From an uncultured bacterium (GTDB taxonomy: Bacteria; Bacillota_I; Bacilli_A; RF39; UBA660), in contig CASFCU010000034.1 in assembly GCA_949293285.1 (NCBI GenBank), positions 1-35,108 on the forward strand: a stretch of DNA of 35,108 bases, in the 5' to 3' direction. Below, piece by piece: positions 1 through 6,522 of the stretch. Each line of letters opens with the position of its first letter. Position 1 is the first letter of the stretch. The notes beneath the pieces were generated by a model. It was not told the DNA's origin. It saw only the letters and a program-made list of their open reading frames with translations, and ran no database searches. The position numbers and the translations under genes are program-made.

Positions 1-47
1 CATTAATTAACAAATTGTTCTTTGAATTTGCTATACAAAACACCTCC
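1..47 (-). other. Ribosome-binding site and start region of a gene leaving the window
   Basis: A strong GGAGG (43-47, minus strand) follows the attenuator hairpin, so a gene begins here and continues off the left edge. An 11-codon TTG-initiated frame (36-38) ends in TAA overlapping an ATG at 1-3 (TAATG), which would suit translational coupling. A start upstream of the ATG in another frame cannot be excluded. The product cannot be told. Confidence 0.35.
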
Positions 48-56
48 AATAAATAT

Positions 57-86
57 AAAAAAGTGGACGCAATATATCCACTTTTT
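57..86 (-). terminator. Intrinsic terminator/attenuator hairpin in the leader
   Basis: On the minus strand a 10-bp stem (AAAAAGTGGA / TCCACTTTTT, 9-nt loop) is followed by a U tract. It lies after the leader promoter and just before a GGAGG ribosome-binding site (43-47). A terminator between a promoter and the gene it serves is typical of an attenuator. The symmetric A/T flanks mean it could also stop rightward transcripts. Confidence 0.6.
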
Positions 87-135
87 ATAATAACAATAAA
101 ATAAGAATTCATCTTTATTGGCATTATACCCAAAG

Positions 136-165
136 CTATTCGCAATCAGGTGGATGTGGATACAT
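136..165 (-). CDS. Nine-residue leader peptide MYPHPPDCE (upstream ORF)
   Basis: This short ORF begins with ATG five bases after an AGGA ribosome-binding site (171-174) and reads MYPHPPDCE then TAG. It starts about 22 nt after the predicted transcription start. It is rich in Pro, His, Asp, Glu and Cys and includes Pro-Pro-Asp, a motif known to slow ribosomes that lack EF-P help. Its first ten bases (156-165) are complementary, with one G-U pair, to the left arm of the downstream terminator (72-81). That arrangement suggests a leader peptide in a transcription attenuator. Translation of the peptide is not shown by the sequence. The alternative is a chance ORF in a structured 5' leader. Confidence 0.45.
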   Translation of the reverse strand: MYPHPPDCE

Positions 166-193
166 CTCTTTCCTTTTCTCACTTACGTTCATG

Positions 194-222
194 ATTTTAT
201 TATATTTTTAAAAAAAAGTCAA
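194..222 (-). promoter_or_regulatory. Sigma-A-type promoter of the left-edge leader
   Basis: On the minus strand, a -35 box TTGACT (217-222) and a -10 box TAAAAT (194-199) are separated by 17 bases. Transcription would start near 187 and run leftward through a short upstream ORF and a hairpin terminator into a gene beyond the window. The boxes are seen directly; activity is inferred. Confidence 0.6.
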
Positions 223-305
223 TGTTTTTCTTTTTATTTTTTTGATTTCTAGAAATTATGGAGTGAAATATAGTATGTGATGGATATCCATACCGCATCT
301 TATTT

Positions 306-1643
306 TTAGGCTATATATCCAGAAGAATCTGCTATATAAATAACGTTTGTATTTACAGAATAATTTTTCAAGAATGTATCTACACTAATTGGTCCAGCAT
401 TTGCTCCTTCTGGGTCCGCTGAGTCAGTTACATAAAAAGAATCAGTGCTTGGATCATAATCTACAATAGCAACCCAATGGGAATTATCAGTGTATTTGTT
501 ATCTTTTCTTGCATTTACTGTTGCCATTACCATGTTTCCTTTTTGGACTTCTGTAACAAGATGTTCTTTGTAAGCCTGATAATTACTTCTCGGTACTTCT
601 TCTCTACTTCCTACTTTAATCCCTAAAACATTTTCACAATACGATTTAATACTACTTGCATATAAAAATTTTCTTCCCATAGCATTAAATAAGATTTCTG
701 GAGTAATATTAGAATATTTCGAACTTAGAATACTAGCAAGGGCATTATACCCGCAACCAGAACGACTTAAATTAGTATTTCGATCTACAAATTTTATTTT
801 TTCATTCCATGCCTGTTGAAATACTGTTACAAGTTTTCCATGTGAAGTTAGTATTTGTCTACTATAACCATATTCTTTTCCACCATTGTTATAAAGTACT
901 GTTTTGCCATTTCCATATAATCCACTTAAAGTACTAAGTTGAGTATCATAATCCACTCCTGCTGCTTCTGAATACTCTGCTATAGATTTTTCTAATGCTT
1001 CAATAAAAGCTTGTTCATCTTCCGTAAGAGTAAGCCCTTCAATTTCTACGATAGCACCAGATGTATCAGTAGTAAAATCTTCTACTTGACCATTTAATGC
1101 TTTAATTTCTACTACTTTAGAATCCGCACTATTTTTTAGAGTTTCTATAGCAAGTTCTAGTTCTTTTAATTTTGTTTCTAGTTCTGCTTTTGTGTTTTCA
1201 TATTGAATATATTCATCAGTTTTTGTATTGGTTTGAACACTTTTTCCTGTTTTGCTATCATATCTTGATTCGTACATTGGGCTTGGTTCTTGCAAACTGC
1301 TATATTCTTTTTCCGTAGTTTCATAAAGTTCGTCGGTTTCCTTAAATTCTATTAGGATTGGCAATAAATCATTGATAGTAAGGTTTGCGGCCTGAGATAA
1401 AGCTTGCATATTACTATCTAACTTACTTGCTCTTGATTTTAAGGCAGGAATTGAGGTTGTCACTAGCTGTCTATATCCTAACTCTTCCCAGATGGCAGTT
1501 TCTATTTGGGATTGTAATCTAGATATTGTCGATACTACTAGACTGGAATTATCTTTTATGGAAGCAGCAGCAGAAACTATCGATTGGGCAGTTTTTAGCT
1601 TTTCGTGATACATTTTATATGGATCGATAAAGTATTTGGCCAT
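306..1643 (-). CDS. Type VII-type substrate with C-terminal C39-like cysteine peptidase domain
   Basis: This 445-residue protein has a long helical N-terminal part (about 1-215, with coiled-coil-like stretches near 100-190). Its C-terminal domain (about 285-440) resembles papain-like C39/C39_2 peptidases. Candidate catalytic residues are Cys297 in SGCGYNALAS, His389 in NSHWVAIVDYD and Asp407 in VTDSAD. There is no N-terminal signal peptide. That, plus two WXG100-like genes immediately upstream, suggests export by a type VII (ESX/Ess-like) system as an LXG-like effector. It is the last gene of a leftward cassette, 15 bases after the WXG gene, with an AAAGGATG ribosome-binding site. The fold and triad are inferred from motifs, and the substrate is unknown. 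A peptidase acting outside the cell on peptides or cell wall is as possible as a toxin. Confidence 0.7.
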   Translation of the reverse strand: MAKYFIDPYKMYHEKLKTAQSIVSAAASIKDNSSLVVSTISRLQSQIETAIWEELGYRQLVTTSIPALKSRASKLDSNMQALSQAANLTINDLLPILIEFKETDELYETTEKEYSSLQEPSPMYESRYDSKTGKSVQTNTKTDEYIQYENTKAELETKLKELELAIETLKNSADSKVVEIKALNGQVEDFTTDTSGAIVEIEGLTLTEDEQAFIEALEKSIAEYSEAAGVDYDTQLSTLSGLYGNGKTVLYNNGGKEYGYSRQILTSHGKLVTVFQQAWNEKIKFVDRNTNLSRSGCGYNALASILSSKYSNITPEILFNAMGRKFLYASSIKSYCENVLGIKVGSREEVPRSNYQAYKEHLVTEVQKGNMVMATVNARKDNKYTDNSHWVAIVDYDPSTDSFYVTDSADPEGANAGPISVDTFLKNYSVNTNVIYIADSSGYIA

Positions 1644-1658
1644 TTTACATCATCCTTT

Positions 1659-1985
1659 CTAATTAACATCTAAATTCGTATCATTATTTTCAATATCTTG
1701 ATTAATGCTTGTTTCTGCCGATTGATAATTTGTGTTGGTTTTATCTAAAAATTTATTAAAATTCTCTAGCTCTTCTTTTATTTTAGGGAAAGAATCTGCT
1801 ATACTTTTATAGCTTGCATATACAGATCTTTGAGCTTTTCCCTGCCATACATTTGTCGTACCATCAATTTTTTTCATCTGTTCATCTATGTCGTCTAATA
1901 TTTCATTTATAAGTAATGACTTTTCTCTTAGAGAAATTCTAATACTATTTAATTTTTCTGTGTCTATTTTTATATTATTATTCAT
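1659..1985 (-). CDS. WXG100-like (EsxA/YukE-type) secreted helical protein
   Basis: A 108-residue, almost wholly helical protein with the turn motif VWQGKAQ near the middle, the Trp-x-Gly hairpin turn that defines WXG100 proteins. Length and the absence of a signal peptide or membrane segment fit the family. Such proteins form antiparallel helical-hairpin dimers and are exported by, or escort effectors to, type VII secretion systems. Its start overlaps the stop of the neighbouring WXG-like gene by four bases (ATGA), so the two are probably translationally coupled and may heterodimerise. The polar C-terminal tail is rich in Asn and Asp. Confident as a WXG-type helical hairpin; the partner is inferred. 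Confidence 0.75.
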   Translation of the reverse strand: MNNNIKIDTEKLNSIRISLREKSLLINEILDDIDEQMKKIDGTTNVWQGKAQRSVYASYKSIADSFPKIKEELENFNKFLDKTNTNYQSAETSINQDIENNDTNLDVN

Positions 1986-2290
1986 TCTTGAATCACCACT
2001 TTCTTTATTGTTTGCTCCCAGCTTGTATCCAAATTTCTATATTTAAGTGAAATATTTTTGATTAAAATCCCAATATTTTTTATTTCACGTGCATTTATTT
2101 TTGTATTTTTTATATAAGTGGTTGTATTTGAAATAAAATTTCTAGCATCGATTCCATCCCAATACTCAGGAATCGTTTCTATTAGGTTCAACATGGATTC
2201 TAAAGCTGATTCTAATTCATCCGCTCTGTTATAAACTACATTTCCAATTTTATTTAATTCATTGTAATTCAGTCTTGCTTCTACTTTCAT
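1982..2290 (-). CDS. WXG100-like secreted helical protein, second copy
   Basis: A 102-residue helical protein with YWDGIDARNF near its centre, a Trp-x-Gly turn between two long helices. It carries a second Trp near the C terminus (TSWEQ). It is diverged from the next WXG-like protein but has the same size and layout. The pair overlaps by ATGA and would make a natural heterodimer like EsxA/EsxB; this pairing is inference. A GAGGTC-type ribosome-binding site lies just upstream of the ATG. It sits between the 312-residue helical protein and the second WXG protein in the cassette. Confidence 0.7.
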   Translation of the reverse strand: MKVEARLNYNELNKIGNVVYNRADELESALESMLNLIETIPEYWDGIDARNFISNTTTYIKNTKINAREIKNIGILIKNISLKYRNLDTSWEQTIKKVVIQE

Positions 2291-2299
2291 GATGACCTC

Positions 2300-3238
2300 C
2301 TATATACCTTTTAACTCATCCAAATACTCTGGATTTGTTAAGATTGCATCAACCCCTACGTTATTTTGGGTTGCTATAGTATCTACTGCCTCTCTAATAG
2401 CTTCTATTTCTTGGCTATCTACACTGTATCCTCCTAGTGCATCTCCGTCATAAGCTTTTACAATGGCATCTAATAGAATTTTTTCATTTTTATTTTCTAA
2501 TACTAGCTCTTCAAAGGTAATATTGTTTTCTTTAGCAATGGCAGTTAAGTATTCTTTTGCTGATAAGATTGTTTTATTATCTAATACTGTTTCATGTAAT
2601 TCAGAAGAGATAATTGCTTGAAGAAGCAGTTTCTGAGCAGTGTAAGAGTTTTCGGATATTGCTTCTGTCAAATCTGTGTTAGTATCCCCATAAAACTTTT
2701 TTAATAGCACAAGCAGCGCACCAGATTTTTCCGGATTTAGTAATAACTCTTGGAGGGTGGTGTTGCTATCTTTGTTTATTTTGATAAATTCAATCAATTT
2801 AGTTTGTTCTGTGCTTGTTAATTTAGGAATAGAAGATAAAATATCCCCTTCATTGACAGACTTTCCATCCATGATATCATTCACAATCATATCTGCAATA
2901 TTGGAGTAGTCACCACTGTAACCATTAGAATAATTGGAATAATTTGTGGCAAAGTCCGTTGCATATTGCTCTAATTCTTGTTCTAGACTAGCAAATTCCT
3001 CAGCATGAACCGTAATCTTAGACATTAGATTTTGATTACTAGTAGCTAAACTATCTATTTGCTTGGCAATCTTATTGATTCCCTCTGTAAAAAGGTCTGT
3101 TTCAATAAGAGGAGTAAAGCTACTGCCGATAGATGACTGCATGCTTCCTTGCAAAGTATTCAACGACTCATCTAGAATACTAACAGCAGACATGATCTCT
3201 TCACTATTAATCACAATGTTTCCACTTTCATTATTCAT
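2300..3238 (-). CDS. Type VII cassette helical protein of unknown function
   Basis: I chose the ATG at 3236-3238, six bases after AGGGTG, giving 312 residues; a GTG three codons upstream (3247) is also open. Residues about 1-100 form a helical hairpin-like region similar in style to LXG/WXG N-termini (SAVSILDESLNTLQGSM, then FASLEQELEQYATDF), followed by a Tyr/Ser/Asn linker. The C-terminal half holds three related helical motifs: TLQELLLNPEK, TFEELVLENKN and GVDAILTNPEY, the first two each followed by a helix ending in a Y-G-D or Y-D-G-D turn. No enzyme motif, signal peptide or membrane segment is visible. Its place in the cassette suggests an exported substrate or an effector chaperone. I do not recognise the family. 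Confidence 0.6.
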   Translation of the reverse strand: MNNESGNIVINSEEIMSAVSILDESLNTLQGSMQSSIGSSFTPLIETDLFTEGINKIAKQIDSLATSNQNLMSKITVHAEEFASLEQELEQYATDFATNYSNYSNGYSGDYSNIADMIVNDIMDGKSVNEGDILSSIPKLTSTEQTKLIEFIKINKDSNTTLQELLLNPEKSGALLVLLKKFYGDTNTDLTEAISENSYTAQKLLLQAIISSELHETVLDNKTILSAKEYLTAIAKENNITFEELVLENKNEKILLDAIVKAYDGDALGGYSVDSQEIEAIREAVDTIATQNNVGVDAILTNPEYLDELKGI

Positions 3239-3248
3239 AAATTTCACC

Positions 3249-3521
3249 CTACTTTTTTTCGAATTTTTTCTTATTTTTTTCTATCTCTTCTTTTATTTCT
3301 TTTAGATTATCTTTTTTATTTATTAATGTTTTTTCTCTTATTTTATTTAAAATTACCGTGATGACAAAAGAAATTAATCCAAATGCAATATGAAAATCAT
3401 AAAAAAGATTGGCTAGAGCTGAAATAATTGTAACAATAGAAAAGATAATTATTAAAATTCGAAGAATTTCTCTTTTTTTCAAATTTCTTATATTTTGATC
3501 ATTGCTCATTTTCTTATTCAT
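3249..3521 (-). CDS. Small two-helix membrane protein heading the type VII cassette
   Basis: A 90-residue protein with two adjacent hydrophobic segments (about residues 20-38 and 44-62). They are flanked by a basic N terminus and a highly charged Lys/Glu C-terminal tail. It is the first gene of the leftward cassette, ten bases before the 312-residue protein, with GGTG five bases before the ATG. It could be a membrane immunity or accessory factor for the cassette. Nothing in its sequence names a family, so function is left open. Confidence 0.6.
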   Translation of the reverse strand: MNKKMSNDQNIRNLKKREILRILIIIFSIVTIISALANLFYDFHIAFGLISFVITVILNKIREKTLINKKDNLKEIKEEIEKNKKKFEKK

Positions 3522-3547
3522 ACCTTCACCATTTTTCTATAAAAGAA

Positions 3548-3575
3548 ATTATATTTTAATCATTCTTGTTATCAG
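3548..3575 (-). promoter_or_regulatory. Candidate promoter of the type VII-type cassette
   Basis: On the minus strand, TATAAT (3548-3553) lies 16 bases downstream of CTGATA (3570-3575), a four-of-six match to the -35 consensus. The start would fall near 3541, about 20 nt before the first ATG. The -35 box overlaps one arm of the inverted repeat at 3567-3717. Confidence 0.45.
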
Positions 3576-3717
3576 GACCTTGTTTTAAATTCTAGACTCT
3601 TTATCATAACTAGATAAAATTTTTTATTTATTTTTTGATAGACTTCAGAATATTTTATGTATCTTAAAGGTATCGTAACGTTTTTTCGATAAAGGGTCTA
3701 AAATCTATTTGATAACA
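3567..3717. repeat. Interrupted inverted repeat upstream of the type VII cassette
   Basis: TGTTATCA (3567-3574) and TAGACTCTTTATC (3593-3605) recur inverted as GATAAAGGGTCTA (3688-3700) and TGATAACA (3710-3717), with unequal inner gaps of 18 and 9 bases. The arms enclose about 80 bases of AT-rich DNA. This could be paired operator sites or a decayed small element. The rest of the 493-base gap between 3521 and 4015 holds the direct repeat and left end of the insertion sequence; I see no gene in it. Confidence 0.45.
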
Positions 3718-3808
3718 GGTTCTCTTTGACTATTTTTTCTTATGCTTTTTCTATCTATCCATTATATCATAAAACCATACCTTCTCGATTATATGATTAT
3801 ACCCTTTA

Positions 3809-3866
3809 ATTATACCAGAGAAAAGAAAAAAAGAGAAATACTTTTTTAATTAACTAAAACTTTTTT
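3809..3866. repeat. 58-bp direct repeat, left copy (insertion-sequence target duplication)
   Basis: This A-rich 58-base sequence, running from ATTATACCAGAG to ACTTTTTT, recurs without mismatch at 5840-5897, directly outside the other end of the IS. IS1634-family elements are known for unusually long target duplications of variable length, so this is best read as the target duplication of the insertion. Confidence 0.8.
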
Positions 3867-3983
3867 CGGGAATTTAACACGGGAATTTAACACTTTTAAA
3901 AACAAAAATCTTTTCAAACCATGGTCAAATGGTTATTTTTTTGTCAAATTTTAAAATTTAGTGTCGAGTAATTTATGAGTAAC

Positions 3984-3992
3984 TGGTATAAT
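3984..3992 (+). promoter_or_regulatory. Extended -10 promoter of the transposase gene
   Basis: TGGTATAAT (3984-3992) is a perfect extended -10 element lying 22 bases before the transposase ATG. No good -35 box is seen 16-18 bases upstream, as is common with extended -10 promoters. It lies inside the insertion sequence and so would move with it. Confidence 0.45.
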
Positions 3993-4014
3993 ATTGTTGT
4001 AAGGTAGTGATGTT

Positions 4015-5742
4015 ATGCGTTTAAAAATTACGAAAAATAAAAATTCTGAATCTTGGTATATTATTCAATCTACATATATTGATAAAAAACACTCTTCTAA
4101 AGTAGTTGAAAAATTAGGGACTTTTGAAAATGTAAAGCAACGTGCTAATGGAGAAGATCCCTATATATGGGTTAAAAAATATATTGATAATTTAAATAAG
4201 CAAGAAAAAGAAGGTACTAGAAAGATTATTAAATCTTACTCTCCAAATAAATTAATTTCCAAAAACATACAACATGCTTATAATATTGGATACTTCTTTT
4301 TACAAGATATTTATTACAAATTAGGATTAAATCGTATTTGTGATGATATTACGAATAGATATCAATTTAAATACGATTTAAATGATATATTATCTAAGTT
4401 AATTTATTCTCGTATTATTTATCCATCTTCTAAATTAAAAACTTTAGAATTATCTAAAAACTTTTTAGAATCTCCTAACTTTGAATATCAACATATTCTA
4501 AGAAGTTTAGAAATATTATCTAAAGAAAGCTATTTTATTCAATCTGAACTTTATCACAATAGTTTAAAGTACTCTAAGAGGAATAGTAAAGTGTTATTTT
4601 ATGACTGTACTAATTATTATTTTGAAATAGAGGAAGAAGACGAGTTTAGAAAGTATGGAAAAAGTAAAGAACATAGACCAAACCCTATTGTTGAAATGGG
4701 CTTATTCATGGATGGAGATGGCATTCCTCTTACTTTCGATACTTTCCCTGGAAACAAAAGTGAACAAGAAACTTTACAACCTTTAGAAAAAAGGATTATT
4801 GAAGATTTTCATAATCCTGAAATAGTTGTTTGTACTGATGCAGGATTATCTAGTAATAGTAACCGAAAGTTTAATGACACAAATATAAGAAAATTTGTTA
4901 CTACTCAATCCTTAAAAAAATTAAAACAATTTTTAAAAGATTGGTCCCTAGATTTAACAAGTGGTTGGAAATTACCAGGAAGTGATAAAACCTATAACAT
5001 TTCTAAATTAAGAGAAGATGAAGATTTAATAAAAAAATTTTATCACCATGTTTTTTATAAAGAAAGATGGATAAAAGAAAATGGATTAGAACAAAGACTC
5101 ATTATTACCTATTCTCCTAAATATCAAGTATATCAAAAAAATATAAGAGAACATCAAATTAATAGAGCTTTAAAAATTATAGAGAATCATCCCCGAAAAA
5201 TAGGTAAATATAATGAAAATGATCCAAAGAGATTTATTTCTATTATTTCTACAACAAAAACTGGAGAAGCTGCCGAAGAAAATCATTATTCTTTAGATCA
5301 AGAGAAAATTAATGAAGAGGCAAATTACGATGGCTTATATGCGGTATGTACCAATTTAGAAGACGACGTAGAAGACATTATTAAAATAAACACAAGAAGA
5401 TGGGAAATAGAAGAATCATTTAGAATTATGAAAAGTGAATTTAAAGCAAGACCCGTACACCTATCTAGAGAAGACAGAATTAAAGCACATTTTCTTACAT
5501 GTTTTCTTGCTTTAGTAATTTATAGATATTTAGAAAAAAGAATTGATGAAAAATATACAGTTATAGATATTACCGACACTTTAAAAAATATGAATTTGTT
5601 AAAAGATCATGACGAGTATATTCCCATCTATACCAGAACAGACTTAACTGATTTATTACATGAAAAATTCAATTTTCGAACTGATTATGAAATTATTACT
5701 TATAAAAATTTAAAAAAAATTTGTAAACAAACCAAATCTTAA
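4015..5742 (+). CDS. IS1634-family DDE transposase
   Basis: A 575-residue transposase of the IS4 superfamily, IS1634 type. It begins with the family's N-terminal block (WYIIQSTYIDKK...VVEKLGTFENV). The DDE residues appear to be Asp197 in FYDCTNYYFE, Asp275 in VCTDAGLSS and Glu466 in RWEIEESFRIMK. The R-x3-E-x6-K signature (Arg462, Glu466, Lys473) is intact. It would cut and join the element's ends in the cytoplasm. Length is full for the family and no frameshift is seen, so it is probably active. Its codon use is AT-rich like the surroundings. The start ATG follows an AAGGTAGTG ribosome-binding site. Confidence 0.9.
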   Translation: MRLKITKNKNSESWYIIQSTYIDKKHSSKVVEKLGTFENVKQRANGEDPYIWVKKYIDNLNKQEKEGTRKIIKSYSPNKLISKNIQHAYNIGYFFLQDIYYKLGLNRICDDITNRYQFKYDLNDILSKLIYSRIIYPSSKLKTLELSKNFLESPNFEYQHILRSLEILSKESYFIQSELYHNSLKYSKRNSKVLFYDCTNYYFEIEEEDEFRKYGKSKEHRPNPIVEMGLFMDGDGIPLTFDTFPGNKSEQETLQPLEKRIIEDFHNPEIVVCTDAGLSSNSNRKFNDTNIRKFVTTQSLKKLKQFLKDWSLDLTSGWKLPGSDKTYNISKLREDEDLIKKFYHHVFYKERWIKENGLEQRLIITYSPKYQVYQKNIREHQINRALKIIENHPRKIGKYNENDPKRFISIISTTKTGEAAEENHYSLDQEKINEEANYDGLYAVCTNLEDDVEDIIKINTRRWEIEESFRIMKSEFKARPVHLSREDRIKAHFLTCFLALVIYRYLEKRIDEKYTVIDITDTLKNMNLLKDHDEYIPIYTRTDLTDLLHEKFNFRTDYEIITYKNLKKICKQTKS

Positions 5743-5769
5743 AAAAATTACTCACTTTTCAAGAATACA

Positions 5770-5813
5770 AAAAACTCTCTAAACCTGCATAAACAGGGGA
5801 TTAGGGAGTTTTT
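5770..5813 (+). terminator. Intrinsic terminator at the right end of the IS
   Basis: A 14-bp A/T-flanked stem pairs AAAAACTCTCTAA with TTAGGGAGTTTTT (one G-U pair), with a CCTG/CAGG inner stem and a T run. It lies 27 bases after the transposase stop, inside the element. By symmetry it may also block leftward readthrough into the transposase. Confidence 0.75.
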
Positions 5814-5839
5814 ACTTTCTAAAAAGTGTTAAATTTGGG

Positions 5840-5897
5840 ATTATACCAGAGAAAAGAAAAAAAGAGAAATACTTTTTTAATTAACTAAAACTTTTTT
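5840..5897. repeat. 58-bp direct repeat, right copy (insertion-sequence target duplication)
   Basis: Identical to 3809-3866 over 58 bases. Sequence outside the two copies differs (left CCCTTTA, right GATTGGC), so identity stops at the element boundary on one side and at the duplicated target on the other. Perfect identity in non-coding DNA implies a recent insertion. Confidence 0.8.
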
Positions 5898-5939
5898 AGA
5901 TTGGCTATTTTTAATATGTTTTCTAATTATTTATTAGTG

Positions 5940-5968
5940 CTATAGAATAGTAAGCCAAAATTCTATAG
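5940..5968. other. Perfect 9-bp inverted repeat in the gap between the IS and the spoIIP operon
   Basis: CTATAGAAT (5940-5948) and ATTCTATAG (5960-5968) flank an 11-base loop and are followed by an AAATTTTTTTT run. This is a possible rightward terminator. The 5743-6210 gap also holds the IS end, one 58-bp repeat and the terminator at 6143. I see no gene in it. Confidence 0.4.
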
Positions 5969-6142
5969 ATAAATTTTTTTTATGATTTTGCCACATTTTT
6001 ACTGTTTTTGACAATGGAGAATTCTCTTTGTAGGTCTTCTCATATTAGCATTTGCAAATTATTACCTTTGTTATTTGTACGAATGTTTCCTTAGATATTT
6101 TTTTGTGGATTTTTTTATAAAGAAAATTCCTCATGGATAAAA

Positions 6143-6190
6143 AAAGAAAGATCGTATTAGATAATTTTCGTTATCTATTTATCTTTCTTT
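6143..6190 (-). terminator. Terminator of the gpr-spoIIP operon
   Basis: A two-part stem pairs AAAGAAAGAT (6143-6152) with ATCTTTCTTT (6181-6190) and an inner AGATAA with TTATCT. On the minus strand it is followed by a seven-base U tract. It lies 20 bases past the stop of the last gene of the leftward operon. Confidence 0.75.
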
Positions 6191-6210
6191 ATAAATGAAA
6201 GTCCAAAAAA

Positions 6211-6522
6211 TTAGTTATTGTCAATATATCGAAACAAATATTTGAAAGTTTCTTCGAATCCTCTACTAATGTAATAAGAGATGTCTCTACTGGCCTTTGT
6301 AAAGGCATTGTCGTAGTTTTTTTCTTTAGTAATATAGTTATTAATATCTATTTTTATTCCACTATTGACATCATTTTCGAACCGTTTTATTTGTTCTTCT
6401 GTAAGAACTTTCTTCTCATTTAGTTTGTATTCATAAAAACCACTACTACCAACGATATATATAAAGATAAAGAATAGAAATAAAAATACTGATAATCCTT
6501 TTAATATTTTGATATATTTCAT
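6211..6522 (-). CDS. Small single-pass membrane protein in the yqxA position
   Basis: A 103-residue protein with one N-terminal transmembrane segment (about residues 10-27). A soluble domain follows, holding EEQIKRFENDV and IDINNYI, and it ends in an amphipathic, aromatic stretch (ETFKYLFRYI). Its ATG overlaps the spoIIP TGA (ATGA), so it is translationally coupled to spoIIP. In Bacillus subtilis the gene directly after gpr-spoIIP is yqxA, a membrane protein of unknown function and similar size. This protein holds that position, but I cannot show sequence homology by eye. A role in engulfment or the forespore membrane is inferred from context only. Confidence 0.6.
   Translation of the reverse strand: MKYIKILKGLSVFLFLFFIFIYIVGSSGFYEYKLNEKKVLTEEQIKRFENDVNSGIKIDINNYITKEKNYDNAFTKASRDISYYISRGFEETFKYLFRYIDNN

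Larger units (their letters stand above)
3867..5839 (+). mobile_element. IS1634-type insertion sequence, apparently intact
   Basis: An element of about 1.97 kb lies between two identical 58-bp direct repeats and encodes one full-length transposase. The ends carry a short inverted repeat: AATTTAACACTTTT at 3884-3897 and its complement at 5822-5835. The left end has a tandem 13-bp duplication, CGGGAATTTAACA twice (3867-3892), so the true outer boundary on that side may be 3867 or 3880. A strong terminator closes the right end. IS1634 family membership is inferred from the transposase and the long target repeat. Confidence 0.8.

Noticed and set aside
59-222. Known riboswitch or T-box in the left leader
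   Set aside because: I compared it from memory with TPP, SAM, purine, preQ1, ZTP, fluoride, guanidine and T-box signatures and found none. The leader is only about 130 nt and lacks the T-box GGTGG sequence.
3567-3717. CRISPR or tandem repeat array upstream of the type VII cassette
   Set aside because: There are only two inverted blocks with unequal spacing and no regular direct repeat or spacer pattern.
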